64,000 nt of DNA from Microbacterium laevaniformans (GTDB lineage: Bacteria > Actinomycetota > Actinomycetes > Actinomycetales > Microbacteriaceae), in assembly GCF_016907555.1 (NCBI RefSeq), contig NZ_JAFBCE010000001.1:682001-746000 (forward strand), in the 5' to 3' direction. The position numbers and the translations under genes were made by a program. Below are positions 25,428 through 34,981 of this stretch, in pieces. Under the pieces are notes generated by a model, which searched no databases, had not been told where the DNA came from, and was given only the letters and a program-made list of their open reading frames with translations. How positions within the stretch are numbered: position 1 is the first letter of the stretch; every line of letters begins with the position of its first letter.

Positions 25428-26089
25428 GAGGGATCCTGTTCAGTGGGGGCGGGGGAGATGGTGAGGGAGTGCCAGGCGCTCTCGGCGAGGCGTGCGGCGT
25501 CGTCGGCGGCGCCGGCCGCGCACAGCGCGATCAGGCGGTCGTGGCGGTCGGCGGAGGCCGCGCCTTCGTGGGAGGCGAACCGCAGGCGCTCGACGCGACG
25601 CAAAACGGGTTCGTAGCGGGCGATGACGGCGGTGACGGCAGCGTTCGCGCACAGGTCGAGGGCGACGCGGTGAAAGCGCGCATCCGCCTCGAGGGCGCCG
25701 TCGAGGTCGCCGGCGCTCAGCGCGGCACGAAACGCCGCGTTCGCCGCGCGCATCGCATCGAGGTCGCGCGTCGTCATGCGCGGTGTCGCCGTGCGGACGG
25801 CAAGGGCATGCAGGGCGCCAACGACGGCCTGCGCGTCGCGGAGGGCGCCGGGGTCGATCGGGGCGACGACGGTGGAGCGCCCGGGTGTCGCCTGCACGAG
25901 CCCGGCCTGAGCGAGTTCGAGCAGCGCCTCTCGCACGGGCGTGCGACTGACGCCGAGTCGCTCGGCCAGTTCTGCGTCGCGCAGTTGCTCACCGGGGGCG
26001 AGGCTGCCGTCGACGATCGCCTCCTGCAGGCGCGCGTGCACGTCGTCGCGAAGAAGTGCGCGGGGCACGGGGACGGCAGCGAGTGGCAC
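25424..26089 (-). CDS. GntR family transcriptional regulator (FCD/FadR subfamily)
   Basis: A 221-residue regulator. The winged helix (about 10-75) carries [41 protein letters not shown] and the wing [17 protein letters not shown]; the C-terminal helical FCD domain includes [12 protein letters not shown] and a late histidine in the metal/ligand pocket. It overlaps the ACC deaminase remnant by ATGA, so it probably evolved to control that gene in response to its substrate. GTG 26089 is preceded at seven bases by TATATT, inside an imperfect palindrome, which suggests self-repression. If the deaminase is dead the regulator may be an orphan. Confidence 0.87.
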   Translation of the reverse strand: MPLAAVPVPRALLRDDVHARLQEAIVDGSLAPGEQLRDAELAERLGVSRTPVREALLELAQAGLVQATPGRSTVVAPIDPGALRDAQAVVGALHALAVRTATPRMTTRDLDAMRAANAAFRAALSAGDLDGALEADARFHRVALDLCANAAVTAVIARYEPVLRRVERLRFASHEGAASADRHDRLIALCAAGAADDAARLAESAWHSLTISPAPTEQDPS

Positions 26090-26093
26090 GGTA

Positions 26094-26107
26094 TGCAATA
26101 TATCGCA
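26094..26107. promoter_or_regulatory. Putative GntR self-operator overlapping its -10
   Basis: TGCAATATATCGCA is a 14-bp palindrome with one mismatched pair (TGCRATATATYGCA), A/T-rich in an otherwise G/C-rich region; TATATT at 26097-26102 on the minus strand serves as -10 seven bases before GTG 26089. Confidence 0.5.
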
Positions 26108-26152
26108 GGTGGGACGCGACGCCCGTCGCACATCCGTCTCGGGCGGAGGCCG

Positions 26153-27595
26153 TCAGACGACGCTGAACCGGACGGTTCCCTCGTCAACGGACGCCGCATC
26201 CAGCCGCAGACGTACGAGGGTGCCGGGCGCAGCCGCCACGCGCGCCACGCGCGCCTCGACGGCCGGTTGCATGAGCTGGATGCGTGCCTCGTCCCCGCGT
26301 CTGCTGAGCACGAGTGCGTCGAACTCGTCCCCGACGTGTCCGGCCAGCAGCGCCGCCTCGACGCGATCGATCGCCCCGGAGCTGAGCTGGGCGGCGATCG
26401 ACGAACTGCGCGCCATGATCGCGGGGAGGATGGGAAGTGATGCGCGCGCCCACCCGGGAACCTCTTCACCGTTCACGAGAGCATGGCAGATCACCAGCGA
26501 CCATCTGTCGACCACGCGTCGCAGGGGAGCAGTCGTGTGAGCGTACGGGGCGCCGATCGCAGCCTGCGATCGCTGTTCAGGCAGCTCGCCGTCGAAGGTC
26601 GCGTAGCCCGCTCCGCGGAACAGGCCCGCCGCGTATTCGCGAACAGCGAGAGCGGCGGGCGAACGGTCGAGGCTGCGCAGATAGTCGCCGTAGGCGACGT
26701 CGGTGGTCCACGGCAGTCCCAAAGCCACCGTCTGTGACCGGAACTCCTCCACGTCGGTCGACGCGGCCGGAGGCATGGTCCGCAGGATGCCGACGCGACC
26801 GTCGATCATGATCTGCGCCGCCGCCATGCCGGTGAGCAACGAGACATCGGCGTTCCAATCCTCCAACGCCACACCGTCGGCGCGCTCGAGACCGTAGGCG
26901 TCGTCCTCCGCCGCCGTGACGATACGCGTCTCCGGCAGGTTCAGGCTCGCGCCCCCGCGCTCGCGCTCCCGTTCGGCCCGGGCGGCGCCGAACCATGGCA
27001 GCGCGGCGAGGGTGGCGGGGGCAGTGCCGGCGTCGATCGCCGCCTGCGCCTCGGAGTAGGACCATTGGCGCCGCGACCGCACGATCGCGCGGGTGATGGT
27101 CGTCTCCGTCGGGCGGGCGCCCTCGTCCAGCACGAACCGCCACACGTACGCGCGTCGGTCCACGCCCGGCAGCAGGGACGCGTGGTCCTCGCTGATCACC
27201 GCCGGGTGCAGGGGGATCCGTCCGTCCGGCGCGTACAGCGTCTGCCCGCGACGGCGGGTCTCGGCATCCAGCGCGCCGTCGGGTGCCACGAATGCCGGAA
27301 CGTCCGCGATCGCGTAGTGCAGGACGGCGCCCGTCGAGGTGCGCTCCAGGTGCAGCGCCTGGTCGAGGTCGGTCGATCCGGCCGGGTCGACCGTGAGGAA
27401 GGCGACATCGCGGAGATCGGCGAGGCCGGTCGCGGTCGGATCCGTCGAGACGCGTGCCGCGGCGGCCATCGCCTCGGCAAGTGCGTCACGGGGGTATCCG
27501 TCCGGCAGAGCGAGCTGATGTCGCAGCGCAGACAGCGACGCGGCCAGTTCACCGCGCAGAGATCGAGCGACGAAGCGGGAGCGGCGGTGCGGCAC
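26153..27595 (-). CDS. RNB-domain ribonuclease (RNase II/R family)
   Basis: A 480-residue 3'-5' exoribonuclease. The RNB catalytic core spans about 50-370: the metal-binding motif FLTVDPAGSTDLDQALHLE (68-86) with its aspartates, YAIADVPAFV, RRRGQTLYAPDGRIPLHP, and YAHTTAPLRRVVDRW in the C-terminal part of the domain. Cold-shock RNA-binding domains found in classical RNase R are absent at the N-terminus, and a short beta-rich tail replaces a full S1 domain, as in the compact actinobacterial version. The GTG at 27595 lies six bases past TACACT. It is divergent from proS. Confidence 0.88.
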   Translation of the reverse strand: MPHRRSRFVARSLRGELAASLSALRHQLALPDGYPRDALAEAMAAAARVSTDPTATGLADLRDVAFLTVDPAGSTDLDQALHLERTSTGAVLHYAIADVPAFVAPDGALDAETRRRGQTLYAPDGRIPLHPAVISEDHASLLPGVDRRAYVWRFVLDEGARPTETTITRAIVRSRRQWSYSEAQAAIDAGTAPATLAALPWFGAARAERERERGGASLNLPETRIVTAAEDDAYGLERADGVALEDWNADVSLLTGMAAAQIMIDGRVGILRTMPPAASTDVEEFRSQTVALGLPWTTDVAYGDYLRSLDRSPAALAVREYAAGLFRGAGYATFDGELPEQRSQAAIGAPYAHTTAPLRRVVDRWSLVICHALVNGEEVPGWARASLPILPAIMARSSSIAAQLSSGAIDRVEAALLAGHVGDEFDALVLSRRGDEARIQLMQPAVEARVARVAAAPGTLVRLRLDAASVDEGTVRFSVV

Positions 27596-27601
27596 CCGGC
27601 C

Positions 27602-27607
27602 AGTGTA
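27602..27607 (-). promoter_or_regulatory. -10 box TACACT, leaderless promoter of the RNB gene
   Basis: TACACT on the minus strand, six bases before GTG 27595. Confidence 0.5.
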
Positions 27608-27634
27608 GGGCGGTCGGGTGAGGTGGCTGCGGAC

Positions 27635-27640
27635 TAGGCT
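27635..27640 (+). promoter_or_regulatory. -10 box TAGGCT, leaderless promoter of proS
   Basis: TAGGCT eight bases before GTG 27649. Confidence 0.55.
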
Positions 27641-27648
27641 TGACGCTC

Positions 27649-29406
27649 GTGGTCACCCGTCTGTCGAACTTCTTCCTCCGCACGCTTCGCGAAGACCCTT
27701 CGGATGCCGAGGTCACGAGCCATCGCCTGCTCGTGCGCGCCGGCTACATCCGCCGCCAGGCACCGGGAATCTTCGCGTGGCTGCCGCTGGGGCTGCGGGT
27801 CAAGTCGCGGATCGAGAACATCATCCGCGAGGAGATGGCGGCCGCCGGCGCACAGGAAGTGCACTTCCCGGCACTGATGCCGCGCGACCCCTATGAGGCG
27901 ACCGGACGCTGGGAGGAGTACGGCGACGGCATCTTCCGTCTGAAGGACCGCAAGGGCGCCGATTACCTGCTCGCCCCGACGCACGAAGAGGCGTTCACGC
28001 TGCTGGTCAAGGACCTGTACGGCTCGTACAAGGATCTGCCCCTGACGATCTACCAGATTCAGGACAAGTACCGCGACGAGGCACGTCCGCGCGCGGGACT
28101 CCTGCGCGGCCGCGAGTTCACGATGAAGGACGCGTACTCCTTCGACTACACCGACGCCGGGCTCGACACCAGCTACATGGCGCAGCGCGACGCCTACGAG
28201 CGCATCTTCCAGCGGCTGGGGCTGGAGTACGTCATCGTCCAGGCGGATGCCGGGGCGATGGGCGGCTCGCGCAGCGAGGAGTTCCTGCACCCGACGGCGA
28301 TCGGCGAGGACACGTTCGTGCGTTCGGCCGGCGGCTACGCGGCCAACGTGGAGGCGTTCGAGACCCTGGCGCCCGAGCCCATCGCGTTCGACGGGTTCGG
28401 CGAGCCGGTGATCTTCGACTCCCCGAACACGCCCACGATCGAGACGCTCGTGGCGCACACCAACGCCGTGCTCGACGGCGAGTACACCGCCGCCGACACC
28501 CTCAAGAACGTCGTCCTCGCGCTCACACACCTCGACGGCAGCCGCGAGCTCGTCGTCGTCGGTCTCCCCGGCGATCGCGACGTCGACGAGAAGCGCGTCG
28601 AGGTGGCGTTCGCGCCCGCCGAGGTCGAGCCCGCCACGCCCGAGGACTTCGAGAAGCACCCGCTGCTGGTCAAGGGGTACATCGGGCCGTGGTCTCCCCA
28701 GGGCGCGATCCTGGGCGAGGAGTCAGCCACCGGCATCCGCTACGTCCTCGACCCCCGCGTCGTGGACGGCACGCGCTGGATCACCGGTGCGAACATCGAT
28801 CAGAAGCACGTGCACTCGCTCGTCGCCGGACGCGACTTCGCCGCCGACGGCTACGTCGAGGTCGCAACGGTGCGGCCGGGCGATCCGGCGCCCGATGGTT
28901 CGGGACCTGTCGAGCTTGCGCGCGGCATGGAGATCGGTCACGTCTTCCAGCTGGGGCGCAAGTACGCCGAGGCGCTGGGGCTGAAGGTGCTCGACGAGAA
29001 CGGCAAGCTCGTCACCGTCACGATGGGCTCCTACGGCATCGGCGTCACGCGGATCCTCGCGATCATCGCCGAGCTGAACAACGACGACAAGGGCCTCATC
29101 TGGCCCGCAGCCGTCGCGCCGTTCGACGTGCAGGTCGTGGCGACGGGGCGGGATGCCGCGGCCTTCGAACTCGCCGAGAAGCTGTCGGCGGATCTCGATG
29201 CGGTCGGTCTCGACGTGCTCTACGACGATCGACCGAAGGTCTCGCCCGGCGTCAAGTTCGGCGACGCCGAGCTCGTGGGAGTGCCGCAGATCGTGATCGC
29301 CGGCCGGGGCGCCGCCGAGGGTGAGGTGGAGCTCTGGGATCGTCGCTCCGGCGAACGCACGCTCGTCTCGGCCGCCGAGGCCGTCACCCGCCTCGCCGCG
29401 CGCTGA
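27649..29406 (+). CDS. proS: Prolyl-tRNA synthetase
   Basis: A 585-residue class-II aminoacyl-tRNA synthetase that charges tRNA-Pro. Motif 1 ([17 protein letters not shown]), motif 2 ([21 protein letters not shown]) and motif 3 ([14 protein letters not shown]) are intact. Between motifs 2 and 3 lies the large insertion domain of bacterial-type ProS (about 225-390), which hydrolyses mis-charged Ala-tRNA-Pro, and the C-terminal anticodon domain is present ([31 protein letters not shown]). GTG 27649 is used rather than the TTG at 27640, which would lie inside the TAGGCT promoter box. Confidence 0.96.
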   Translation: MVTRLSNFFLRTLREDPSDAEVTSHRLLVRAGYIRRQAPGIFAWLPLGLRVKSRIENIIREEMAAAGAQEVHFPALMPRDPYEATGRWEEYGDGIFRLKDRKGADYLLAPTHEEAFTLLVKDLYGSYKDLPLTIYQIQDKYRDEARPRAGLLRGREFTMKDAYSFDYTDAGLDTSYMAQRDAYERIFQRLGLEYVIVQADAGAMGGSRSEEFLHPTAIGEDTFVRSAGGYAANVEAFETLAPEPIAFDGFGEPVIFDSPNTPTIETLVAHTNAVLDGEYTAADTLKNVVLALTHLDGSRELVVVGLPGDRDVDEKRVEVAFAPAEVEPATPEDFEKHPLLVKGYIGPWSPQGAILGEESATGIRYVLDPRVVDGTRWITGANIDQKHVHSLVAGRDFAADGYVEVATVRPGDPAPDGSGPVELARGMEIGHVFQLGRKYAEALGLKVLDENGKLVTVTMGSYGIGVTRILAIIAELNNDDKGLIWPAAVAPFDVQVVATGRDAAAFELAEKLSADLDAVGLDVLYDDRPKVSPGVKFGDAELVGVPQIVIAGRGAAEGEVELWDRRSGERTLVSAAEAVTRLAAR

Positions 29407-29499
29407 CCGTCGCTCGCACCGCTCGCACCGCTCTTCGAGGGGCCCGCGCGAGCCGCCCGCGTGGCGCACGTGCGCACACGTGCGTGTGGCGTGTGCGGG

Positions 29500-30888
29500 T
29501 CAGAACGGTGCCGCGCGGTCGTCCGACGGCGCTGCGCGCTCTGAGGGTTCCGCCGCTCGGAACACCGGCATGCGTCGTTCCGGCTCCACGAGATAGCGCC
29601 GGCCGTACGGCGACGTCCACTCCACGACACCGCCGCTGTCGGGGAGCTGCACCACCGTCCAGCCGCCGTGATGCTTCACCGTGTGGTGCCCGGCGCACAG
29701 GGGTGCGAGATTGTCGGCGGAGGTGTTCCCGCCGTCGAACCAGGCCACGGTGTGGTCGATGTCGCATCGCGAGGCGGGCATGACGCAGCCCGGAGCCATG
29801 CACCGTTCCGCCCGCCACCTGACGAGCCGACGCAACTCAGGCGGCGGGTCGTAGCGGTGGCGCCCGACCGACAGAACCGCGCCCGTCTCGGGGTGGGTCA
29901 GAACGCGCAGCCAGCTCGTGGCGCCGCCGCTGAGTCGTCGTGCCTGGTCGATCGGAACGGGACCCACACCTTCGACGGTGGCCGGCTCGGACGCCGCGCG
30001 GGAATCGTCGAGCAGCGACAGCACCGGCACTGTCACGACGACTGTCGGACGGATGCCCGCCACAGCCGGAGCGTGGCCGTCGCAGCGACCGTCGATGAGC
30101 AGATCGCCCAGAATGTCCGCGCGTACCTGGTCGAGCGTTCGCTCGTCGGGCGGAACCTCGTCTGCGGGCGCGGCGCCGGGGGTCGCCAGCGCGGCATCCG
30201 CCCCGCCACGACCGGTTCGATGGCCCGCGATGGCCTTTCCCATGCGGGTGAGGCGGTCGAAGATGGCGTGGGCCTCGACGCTCGGCAGATACGCGGTCAG
30301 GAGGGACATGCCGTCGCCCGCGGGGGCGACGGACACCCGCCGCTCGTCGACGGCGCGCGCATGCTTGTCGGCAAGGGCCTCTGCGGTCGCCGCGGTGGCC
30401 AGATCGCGCAGCCGGCGGCGGAAGGTTCCCGCGGGGAGGCGTTCGGCCAGCGACACCGCGTCATCGATCAGCCGCGACCCGATCGCGGGATCGACGCTGT
30501 CGAGCACGTCCACGAGGAAACGTGCGTGCTGGTCGGTGATGCGTGCCCCGTGAAGTGCATCCCATGCCGCCGGGTAGCGCTCGACCAACGCCGTCGCGCG
30601 GGCCATCAGATCGCCGGCCGCGTACTCGGTGATCCGAAGCGCCGCCGCCAGCTCGAGTCGCAGCGACCGGTCGATCATGTCGTCGGTGCACGCGTGCGGT
30701 GCCGCGGCGGCCATCGCATCGCTTCGCGCGGCGGCGACGCAGGCGTACTGCTCCGCCGTGTGGACGGCGACCACCGCGGCGATATCGGTGACCTGCGCGA
30801 CGGGATCGCGCGGCGGCAGTGACGACTCGATCGCCACGATGTCCGCCCAGAAGCCGGGGTCCGGCTCGAGGTCGGTGTCGATGTTCAT
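29500..30888 (-). CDS. DUF222/HNH endonuclease domain protein (13E12-repeat family), SOS-box controlled
   Basis: A 462-residue protein with the DUF222 helical region (about 40-260) followed by a C-terminal HNH nuclease domain: the Cys motif RCMAPGCVMPASRC, then DIDHTVAWFDGG, TSADNLAPLCAGHHTVKHHGGW with the HNH histidines and asparagine. Related 13E12-repeat proteins of Mycobacterium tuberculosis are DNA-damage inducible; cutting activity has rarely been tested. ATG 30888 is chosen over the upstream start at 30906 because TATACT ends six bases before it. A perfect 16-bp SOS-type palindrome overlaps that -10. Transcribed divergently from the GH5 cellulase. Confidence 0.88.
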   Translation of the reverse strand: MNIDTDLEPDPGFWADIVAIESSLPPRDPVAQVTDIAAVVAVHTAEQYACVAAARSDAMAAAAPHACTDDMIDRSLRLELAAALRITEYAAGDLMARATALVERYPAAWDALHGARITDQHARFLVDVLDSVDPAIGSRLIDDAVSLAERLPAGTFRRRLRDLATAATAEALADKHARAVDERRVSVAPAGDGMSLLTAYLPSVEAHAIFDRLTRMGKAIAGHRTGRGGADAALATPGAAPADEVPPDERTLDQVRADILGDLLIDGRCDGHAPAVAGIRPTVVVTVPVLSLLDDSRAASEPATVEGVGPVPIDQARRLSGGATSWLRVLTHPETGAVLSVGRHRYDPPPELRRLVRWRAERCMAPGCVMPASRCDIDHTVAWFDGGNTSADNLAPLCAGHHTVKHHGGWTVVQLPDSGGVVEWTSPYGRRYLVEPERRMPVFRAAEPSERAAPSDDRAAPF

Positions 30889-30894
30889 GATCCG

Positions 30895-30900
30895 AGTATA
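30895..30900 (-). promoter_or_regulatory. -10 box TATACT, leaderless promoter of the HNH gene
   Basis: TATACT on the minus strand, six bases before ATG 30888, overlapping the SOS box by two bases. Confidence 0.6.
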
Positions 30901-30914
30901 GAACATATGTTCTA
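30899..30914. promoter_or_regulatory. LexA (SOS) box upstream of the HNH gene
   Basis: TAGAACATATGTTCTA is a perfect 16-bp palindrome whose core GAAC-N4-GTTC matches the Gram-positive/actinobacterial LexA consensus. It abuts the -10, so LexA binding would block initiation. Confidence 0.8.
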
Positions 30915-31073
30915 ATATGGGAAGCGTGTTGGGCCATGGTCGAGCAAGCGTTTGGGGACCAGCGGCGACGCGGCGAGCGCCGGGTCGCTACTCTGGGGGC
31001 GGCGAGATCGTCGACGATGCCACCTGTCGCGAGACGCCGACCACCCCCGCAGTTGGCATCGAAAGGAATGCGC

Positions 31074-32711
31074 ATGCGCGATCGTCGTCGTCCCCTCGGC
31101 ATCCGCCGCCTCATGAGCATCGCGGCGCTCGCCGTCAGCGCGGTGCTGGCCGTCGGCGCCGTGGCCCCGCTGTCGGCGCACGCCGCTGCGGACGGGTGGT
31201 GGCACACCTCGGGCTCGCGCATCGTCGCCGCGGACGGAAGCACCGTCACCATCAAAGCGGCGAACTGGTTCGGGCTGGAGACTCCCAACTGCGCGCCGCA
31301 CGGGCTGTGGTCGATCACCCTCGACGAGGGCCTCGCGCAGATCGCGGCCATGGGGTTCAACACGGTGCGACTGCCGTACTCGAACCAGTGCCTCGCGGCA
31401 TCCACGACATCGTCCATCGACGCCTCGCGCAACCCCGACCTGGTCGCGCTGACGCCGTTGCAGCTGATGGATGCGGTCATCGCCAAGGCGCGCGCCCACG
31501 GGCTGCGCGTCATCCTCGACCGTCACCGCATCGAGTCGTCGGGCCAGTCCGAGCTCTGGTACACCTCGACCTACAGCGAGAAGCGCTGGATCGACGACTG
31601 GGTCATGCTCGCGAACCGCTACCGCGATGACCCGACGGTGGTCGGCGCCGACCTCCACAACGAGCCGCACGGTTCCGCCTGCTGGGGGTGCGGCGATACC
31701 TCCCGCGACTGGTGGGCGGCGGCGACGCGCGCCGGCAATGCCGTGCTCGCCGCCAACCCCCGACTGCTGATCATCGTCGAAGGCGTGGAGCGCCAGAACG
31801 ATGCCAGCACGACCTGGTGGGGAGGCGGCCTGAAGGATGCCGGCGCCAAGCCCGTGGTGTTCGCGACATCGAACCGGGTCGTCTATTCGCCGCACGAGTA
31901 TCCCGCCTCGGTGTACGGGCAGTCGTGGTTCTCGGCGCCGAACTACCCCGCCAACCTGCCGTCGGTCTGGGACGCGAACTGGGGATATCTGGCCCGCACC
32001 GGCTCCGCGCCGATCTTCGTCGGGGAGTTCGGCACGAAGCTCGAGACGACGAGTGACGCCCAATGGTTGAGGGCTCTGGTGTCCTACCTGGGGACGAACG
32101 GCCTGAGCTTCGGCTACTGGTCGTTCAACCCGAACAGCGGCGATACCGGCGGGCTCGTCGCGGACGACTGGAAGACGCCGCAGACAGCAAAGCTCGCCGC
32201 GCTCGCGCCGGTGCTCGCCGGCGGGTCCGCCACCCCGATGCCATCGCCGACCGCGTCCGCCACCCGGACACCGTCGCCCACGCCTACGCCGTCGCCCACG
32301 CCCAGGACGTCGCCCACGCCTACGTCGTCGCCCACGCCTACGCCGTCGCCCACGCCCAGGACGTCGCCCACGCCCACGTCCCTCCCGTCCCCGGGCTCCG
32401 CACCGGTTTCCGCCACCTGGATGCTGCAGAGCGCGTGGCAGGACGGCTATGTGGCGGAGTTCTCCGTCAGCGCTTCTCGCGCGGTCGCCGGTTGGACGAT
32501 CTCCTGGTCCAGCCCGGGAGCGACGCAGGTGGTCAACGCCTGGGGCATGTCGTGTACGGTCGCCTCCGGCTCCATCGCCTGTACCGGAAAGGACTGGGCC
32601 GGCGCGCTCGCCGCCGGTCAGAGCGTGCGCGTCGGCCTGCAGGTCGCCGCGGCTTCCGCGCCGGTGAGTCCGCGCCTGACGGTGGCGGGGAAAGAGACCC
32701 GCGTTCGGTGA
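31074..32711 (+). CDS. Secreted GH5 endoglucanase with C-terminal CBM2-like module
   Basis: A 545-residue exported cellulase. A signal peptide (about 1-38, ending SAHA) leads into a GH5 catalytic barrel (about 39-380) very like Acidothermus E1: [24 protein letters not shown], the acid/base E197 in [16 protein letters not shown] and the nucleophile E318 in [12 protein letters not shown] linker of repeated Pro-Thr-Ser units (about 385-442) joins a CBM2-like cellulose-binding module ([38 protein letters not shown]) that lacks the usual terminal cysteine bridge. ATG 31074 has AAAGGA six bases upstream; ATG 31068 would be too close. A TACTCT box at 30989-30994 may be the -10. Confidence 0.92.
   Translation: MRDRRRPLGIRRLMSIAALAVSAVLAVGAVAPLSAHAAADGWWHTSGSRIVAADGSTVTIKAANWFGLETPNCAPHGLWSITLDEGLAQIAAMGFNTVRLPYSNQCLAASTTSSIDASRNPDLVALTPLQLMDAVIAKARAHGLRVILDRHRIESSGQSELWYTSTYSEKRWIDDWVMLANRYRDDPTVVGADLHNEPHGSACWGCGDTSRDWWAAATRAGNAVLAANPRLLIIVEGVERQNDASTTWWGGGLKDAGAKPVVFATSNRVVYSPHEYPASVYGQSWFSAPNYPANLPSVWDANWGYLARTGSAPIFVGEFGTKLETTSDAQWLRALVSYLGTNGLSFGYWSFNPNSGDTGGLVADDWKTPQTAKLAALAPVLAGGSATPMPSPTASATRTPSPTPTPSPTPRTSPTPTSSPTPTPSPTPRTSPTPTSLPSPGSAPVSATWMLQSAWQDGYVAEFSVSASRAVAGWTISWSSPGATQVVNAWGMSCTVASGSIACTGKDWAGALAAGQSVRVGLQVAAASAPVSPRLTVAGKETRVR
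32265..32395 (+). repeat. Tandem coding repeat of the Pro-Thr-Ser linker
   Basis: Short units coding for [18 protein letters not shown] recur at least twice in the cellulase linker; near-identical DNA repeats make this stretch prone to length change. Confidence 0.7.
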
Positions 32712-32751
32712 TCGTTCACCCGATAACCGTCGAGGATGCGAGGGTGGGGAC

Positions 32752-33807
32752 ATGGCAGAACGCTCCACGCTCCCTCCCGCGGTGACCGACGGCATCCGAC
32801 GCCTGCTGGACGAGGCCGGCGTCGTCGAGGATGCAGATCTCATCGCACGCATCCTCGCGACGGGCGTCGGCATGGGTCTCGACCGCGCCGATCGCCTCGA
32901 CCTCAAGATCACATCGGCTGCTCTCACCGAGATGCGCGCCGCGTTCCAACTGTTCGCGCCGTTTCGAGGTGTCCCGAAGGTGACGGTGTTCGGCTCGGCG
33001 CGCACGGCCCCGGACTCGCCGTTGTACCGGCTCACGGTGGAACTGACTGCAGCCCTCGCCGCTCGCGGCTGGATGACCGTGACCGGAGCAGGCCCGGGAA
33101 TCATGCAAGCCGCCGCCGAGGGCGCCGGACCCACACACTCTCTCGGCGTCTCGATCCGCCTGCCGTTCGAGGAGAAACCGAACGCGATCATCGCCGCGCA
33201 CGAGCGCAACGTCGCGATGAAGTACTTCTTCACCCGCAAGCTCATGCTCGTGAAGGAATCCAGTGGCTTCGTCTGCTTGCCGGGAGGCTTCGGCACGCTC
33301 GACGAGATGTTCGAGCTGCTGACGCTGCAGCAGACGGGAAAAGCCGTTCCCACGCCGATCGTGCTGCTCGATCGCCCGGGAGGCGCCTTCTGGGCGGGGC
33401 TGCGCCGCTTCGCCGATGAACAGCTCATTCCCGACGGCGTGATCTCCGCCGACGATCTCGATCGCGTCGTGATGACGGACTCGGTCGATGCCGCCGTCGA
33501 GGAGATCACGGGCTTCTATCGCAATTACGTCTCGTTGCGATGGGTCGGGCGACGCCTCGTGCTGCGGCTGCGCTCCGAACCGACGGATGCCGAGGTGTCG
33601 GCACTCAACGACAGGTTCGCGGATCTGCTCGCCGACGGTGCGATCGAGCGCCGCGGCCCGCTGAAAGCAGAGCGCGAGGACGAGGACGACCTCGCGGCAC
33701 CGCGCCTCGTCATGACGTTCGCACAGCGCCGCGTCGGTGATCTGCATCACCTGATCCGCGCCGTCAACGCCCTGCCGAGCGCGCCTGCCGAAGCGCGTCC
33801 CGCCTGA
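32752..33807 (+). CDS. LOG family / TIGR00730 Rossmann-fold protein
   Basis: A 351-residue protein with the nucleotide-binding LOG fold. The signature CLPGGFGTLDEMFE (about 176-189) and the upstream TVTGAGPGIMQAAAEGA identify the family often misnamed 'lysine decarboxylase', several members of which release free cytokinin-type bases from nucleotides; the AMP-binding loop VFGSARTA is also present. It is longer than plant-type LOG proteins (about 200), with extra helices at both ends, a bacterial subgroup of less certain function. ATG follows a GGTGGGG site. It stands 40 bases after the cellulase gene but probably has its own promoter. Confidence 0.82.
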   Translation: MAERSTLPPAVTDGIRRLLDEAGVVEDADLIARILATGVGMGLDRADRLDLKITSAALTEMRAAFQLFAPFRGVPKVTVFGSARTAPDSPLYRLTVELTAALAARGWMTVTGAGPGIMQAAAEGAGPTHSLGVSIRLPFEEKPNAIIAAHERNVAMKYFFTRKLMLVKESSGFVCLPGGFGTLDEMFELLTLQQTGKAVPTPIVLLDRPGGAFWAGLRRFADEQLIPDGVISADDLDRVVMTDSVDAAVEEITGFYRNYVSLRWVGRRLVLRLRSEPTDAEVSALNDRFADLLADGAIERRGPLKAEREDEDDLAAPRLVMTFAQRRVGDLHHLIRAVNALPSAPAEARPA

Positions 33808-33839
33808 TCAGGCCGACGGGAGCCGGCCCGATGCGGTCC

Positions 33840-34127
33840 TCAGCACATCAGCTTGCCGTGGTTCATCGTGTCGTCGGGGGCGTCGCGAGTGACCAGAGCC
33901 TTGAGCATGCCGGCCGCCATGACGAGCCTGCCGTGGGCGGGTTCCCAGAACTCCGTCTCGACCGGTGTGACTTTCAGCAGTGCGATGTCGGGCGTGTCGA
34001 GTCGCGTGCTCATCGGCCGGCTGGCGAGGCGTCCCGCGGCATCCACGGTGGTGAGCATGGTGATGTCGATGTCCTCGACGAGTGCCTTCACGCGGTCGCG
34101 GGCCTCGGTTCCAGTGATTTCGCTCAT
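33840..34127 (-). CDS. Pyridoxamine 5'-phosphate oxidase-like (general stress protein 26) with large internal deletion
   Basis: A 95-residue ORF whose two ends match the split-barrel flavin-binding general-stress family of about 160 residues. Residues 1-40 (ARDRVKALVEDIDITMLTTVDAAGRLASRPMST) fit the first beta-strands; residues 42-95 (DTPDIALLKVTPVETEFWEPAHGRLVMAAGML) fit the last third. The 60-75 residues between, which form most of the flavin pocket, are absent, with no frameshift at the join, so an in-frame deletion is likely. The product is probably inactive. ATG 34127 has GGGGC just before it. It lies 62 bases beyond the stop of the DUF1206 gene on the same strand. Confidence 0.72.
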   Translation of the reverse strand: MSEITGTEARDRVKALVEDIDITMLTTVDAAGRLASRPMSTRLDTPDIALLKVTPVETEFWEPAHGRLVMAAGMLKALVTRDAPDDTMNHGKLMC

Positions 34128-34189
34128 GCCCCGAGCCTGCCCGCCCGCCCACGGCCGCCCCAGGGCCTTGACAGCCGGTCCCGCAGGCC

Positions 34190-34981
34190 TCAGAGCCGCG
34201 CGTAGCGCGCCCGAAAGCCGCAGAAGACGCCGTAGGCCACCAGCCCGATCCCGAGGGTCACGGCGATGGCGCGCCCGGCCGGCAGTGTGAGCAGTCCGTC
34301 GACGGCGCTGTCCAGGCCGCCCGCACGTGCGGCATCCGCATGGGCGGCGGCCACGAGCAGCAGGACGCCGAGGATGCCGAGCGCGGCCCCCTTGGCGATG
34401 AAGCCCGCGACCCCCAGCGAGCGGACCAGCGTGCCGAGCGCGGATCGCGGGATGGACATGCGCTTTTCGAACGAGCGACGCACGCCCATCACGACGAAGA
34501 CCACACCGGCCACCGCGATGCCCACTCCGACGGCGGCCAGGACGAATGGCCCACCCGTCATCGCGAGGATGCCGCGACTGGCCGCCCGCGCGCTCCCATC
34601 GGCATCGGGCGCCGCGCCCAGGGCGATCGAGGCGGCGAGCGTGCCGACGGCGGCGAAGACGATGCCCTGGCTCCACTCCGAGGCCCGCCGCCCCCAGCGC
34701 CCGTCGCCGCGAGCCGTGATGCCCGCGGCCAGATGCCACAGCGCCAGGCCCCAGAGGCCGATCGCGATCGCCCACACCAGAACGGCGCCCCACGGTACCG
34801 CGGCGACCGTCCGGAGCGCGCCGACCTGATCGGCCTCGCCCCGACCGCCGGCCGCGATGGCGACGACCAGGGTGCCGATCAACGCATGGACGAGGCCGTT
34901 GGCGGCGAAGCCGGCCCGCGCGAGTGCCTGCACCAGCGGGTGGCGCCGCGTCGCGGCAGCCGCGCGGCGGGCGTCGTTCAC
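34190..34981 (-). CDS. DUF1206 membrane protein
   Basis: A 263-residue membrane protein with three repeats of a paired-helix DUF1206 unit (about 10-85, 95-165 and 185-260), giving about six membrane helices; the repeat signatures ARAGFAANGLVHALIG, EWSQGIVFAAVG and GVAGFIAKGAALGILGV are clear. Function of the family is unknown. GTG 34981 overlaps the stop of the upstream transporter gene by four bases (GTGA), so the two membrane proteins are translationally coupled and may act together. Confidence 0.85.
   Translation of the reverse strand: MNDARRAAAATRRHPLVQALARAGFAANGLVHALIGTLVVAIAAGGRGEADQVGALRTVAAVPWGAVLVWAIAIGLWGLALWHLAAGITARGDGRWGRRASEWSQGIVFAAVGTLAASIALGAAPDADGSARAASRGILAMTGGPFVLAAVGVGIAVAGVVFVVMGVRRSFEKRMSIPRSALGTLVRSLGVAGFIAKGAALGILGVLLLVAAAHADAARAGGLDSAVDGLLTLPAGRAIAVTLGIGLVAYGVFCGFRARYARL

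Noticed and set aside
30912..33509. A long minus-strand open frame opposite the cellulase and LOG genes
   Set aside because: Low-complexity translation of the repeated linker; no homology, and the plus-strand genes are certain.
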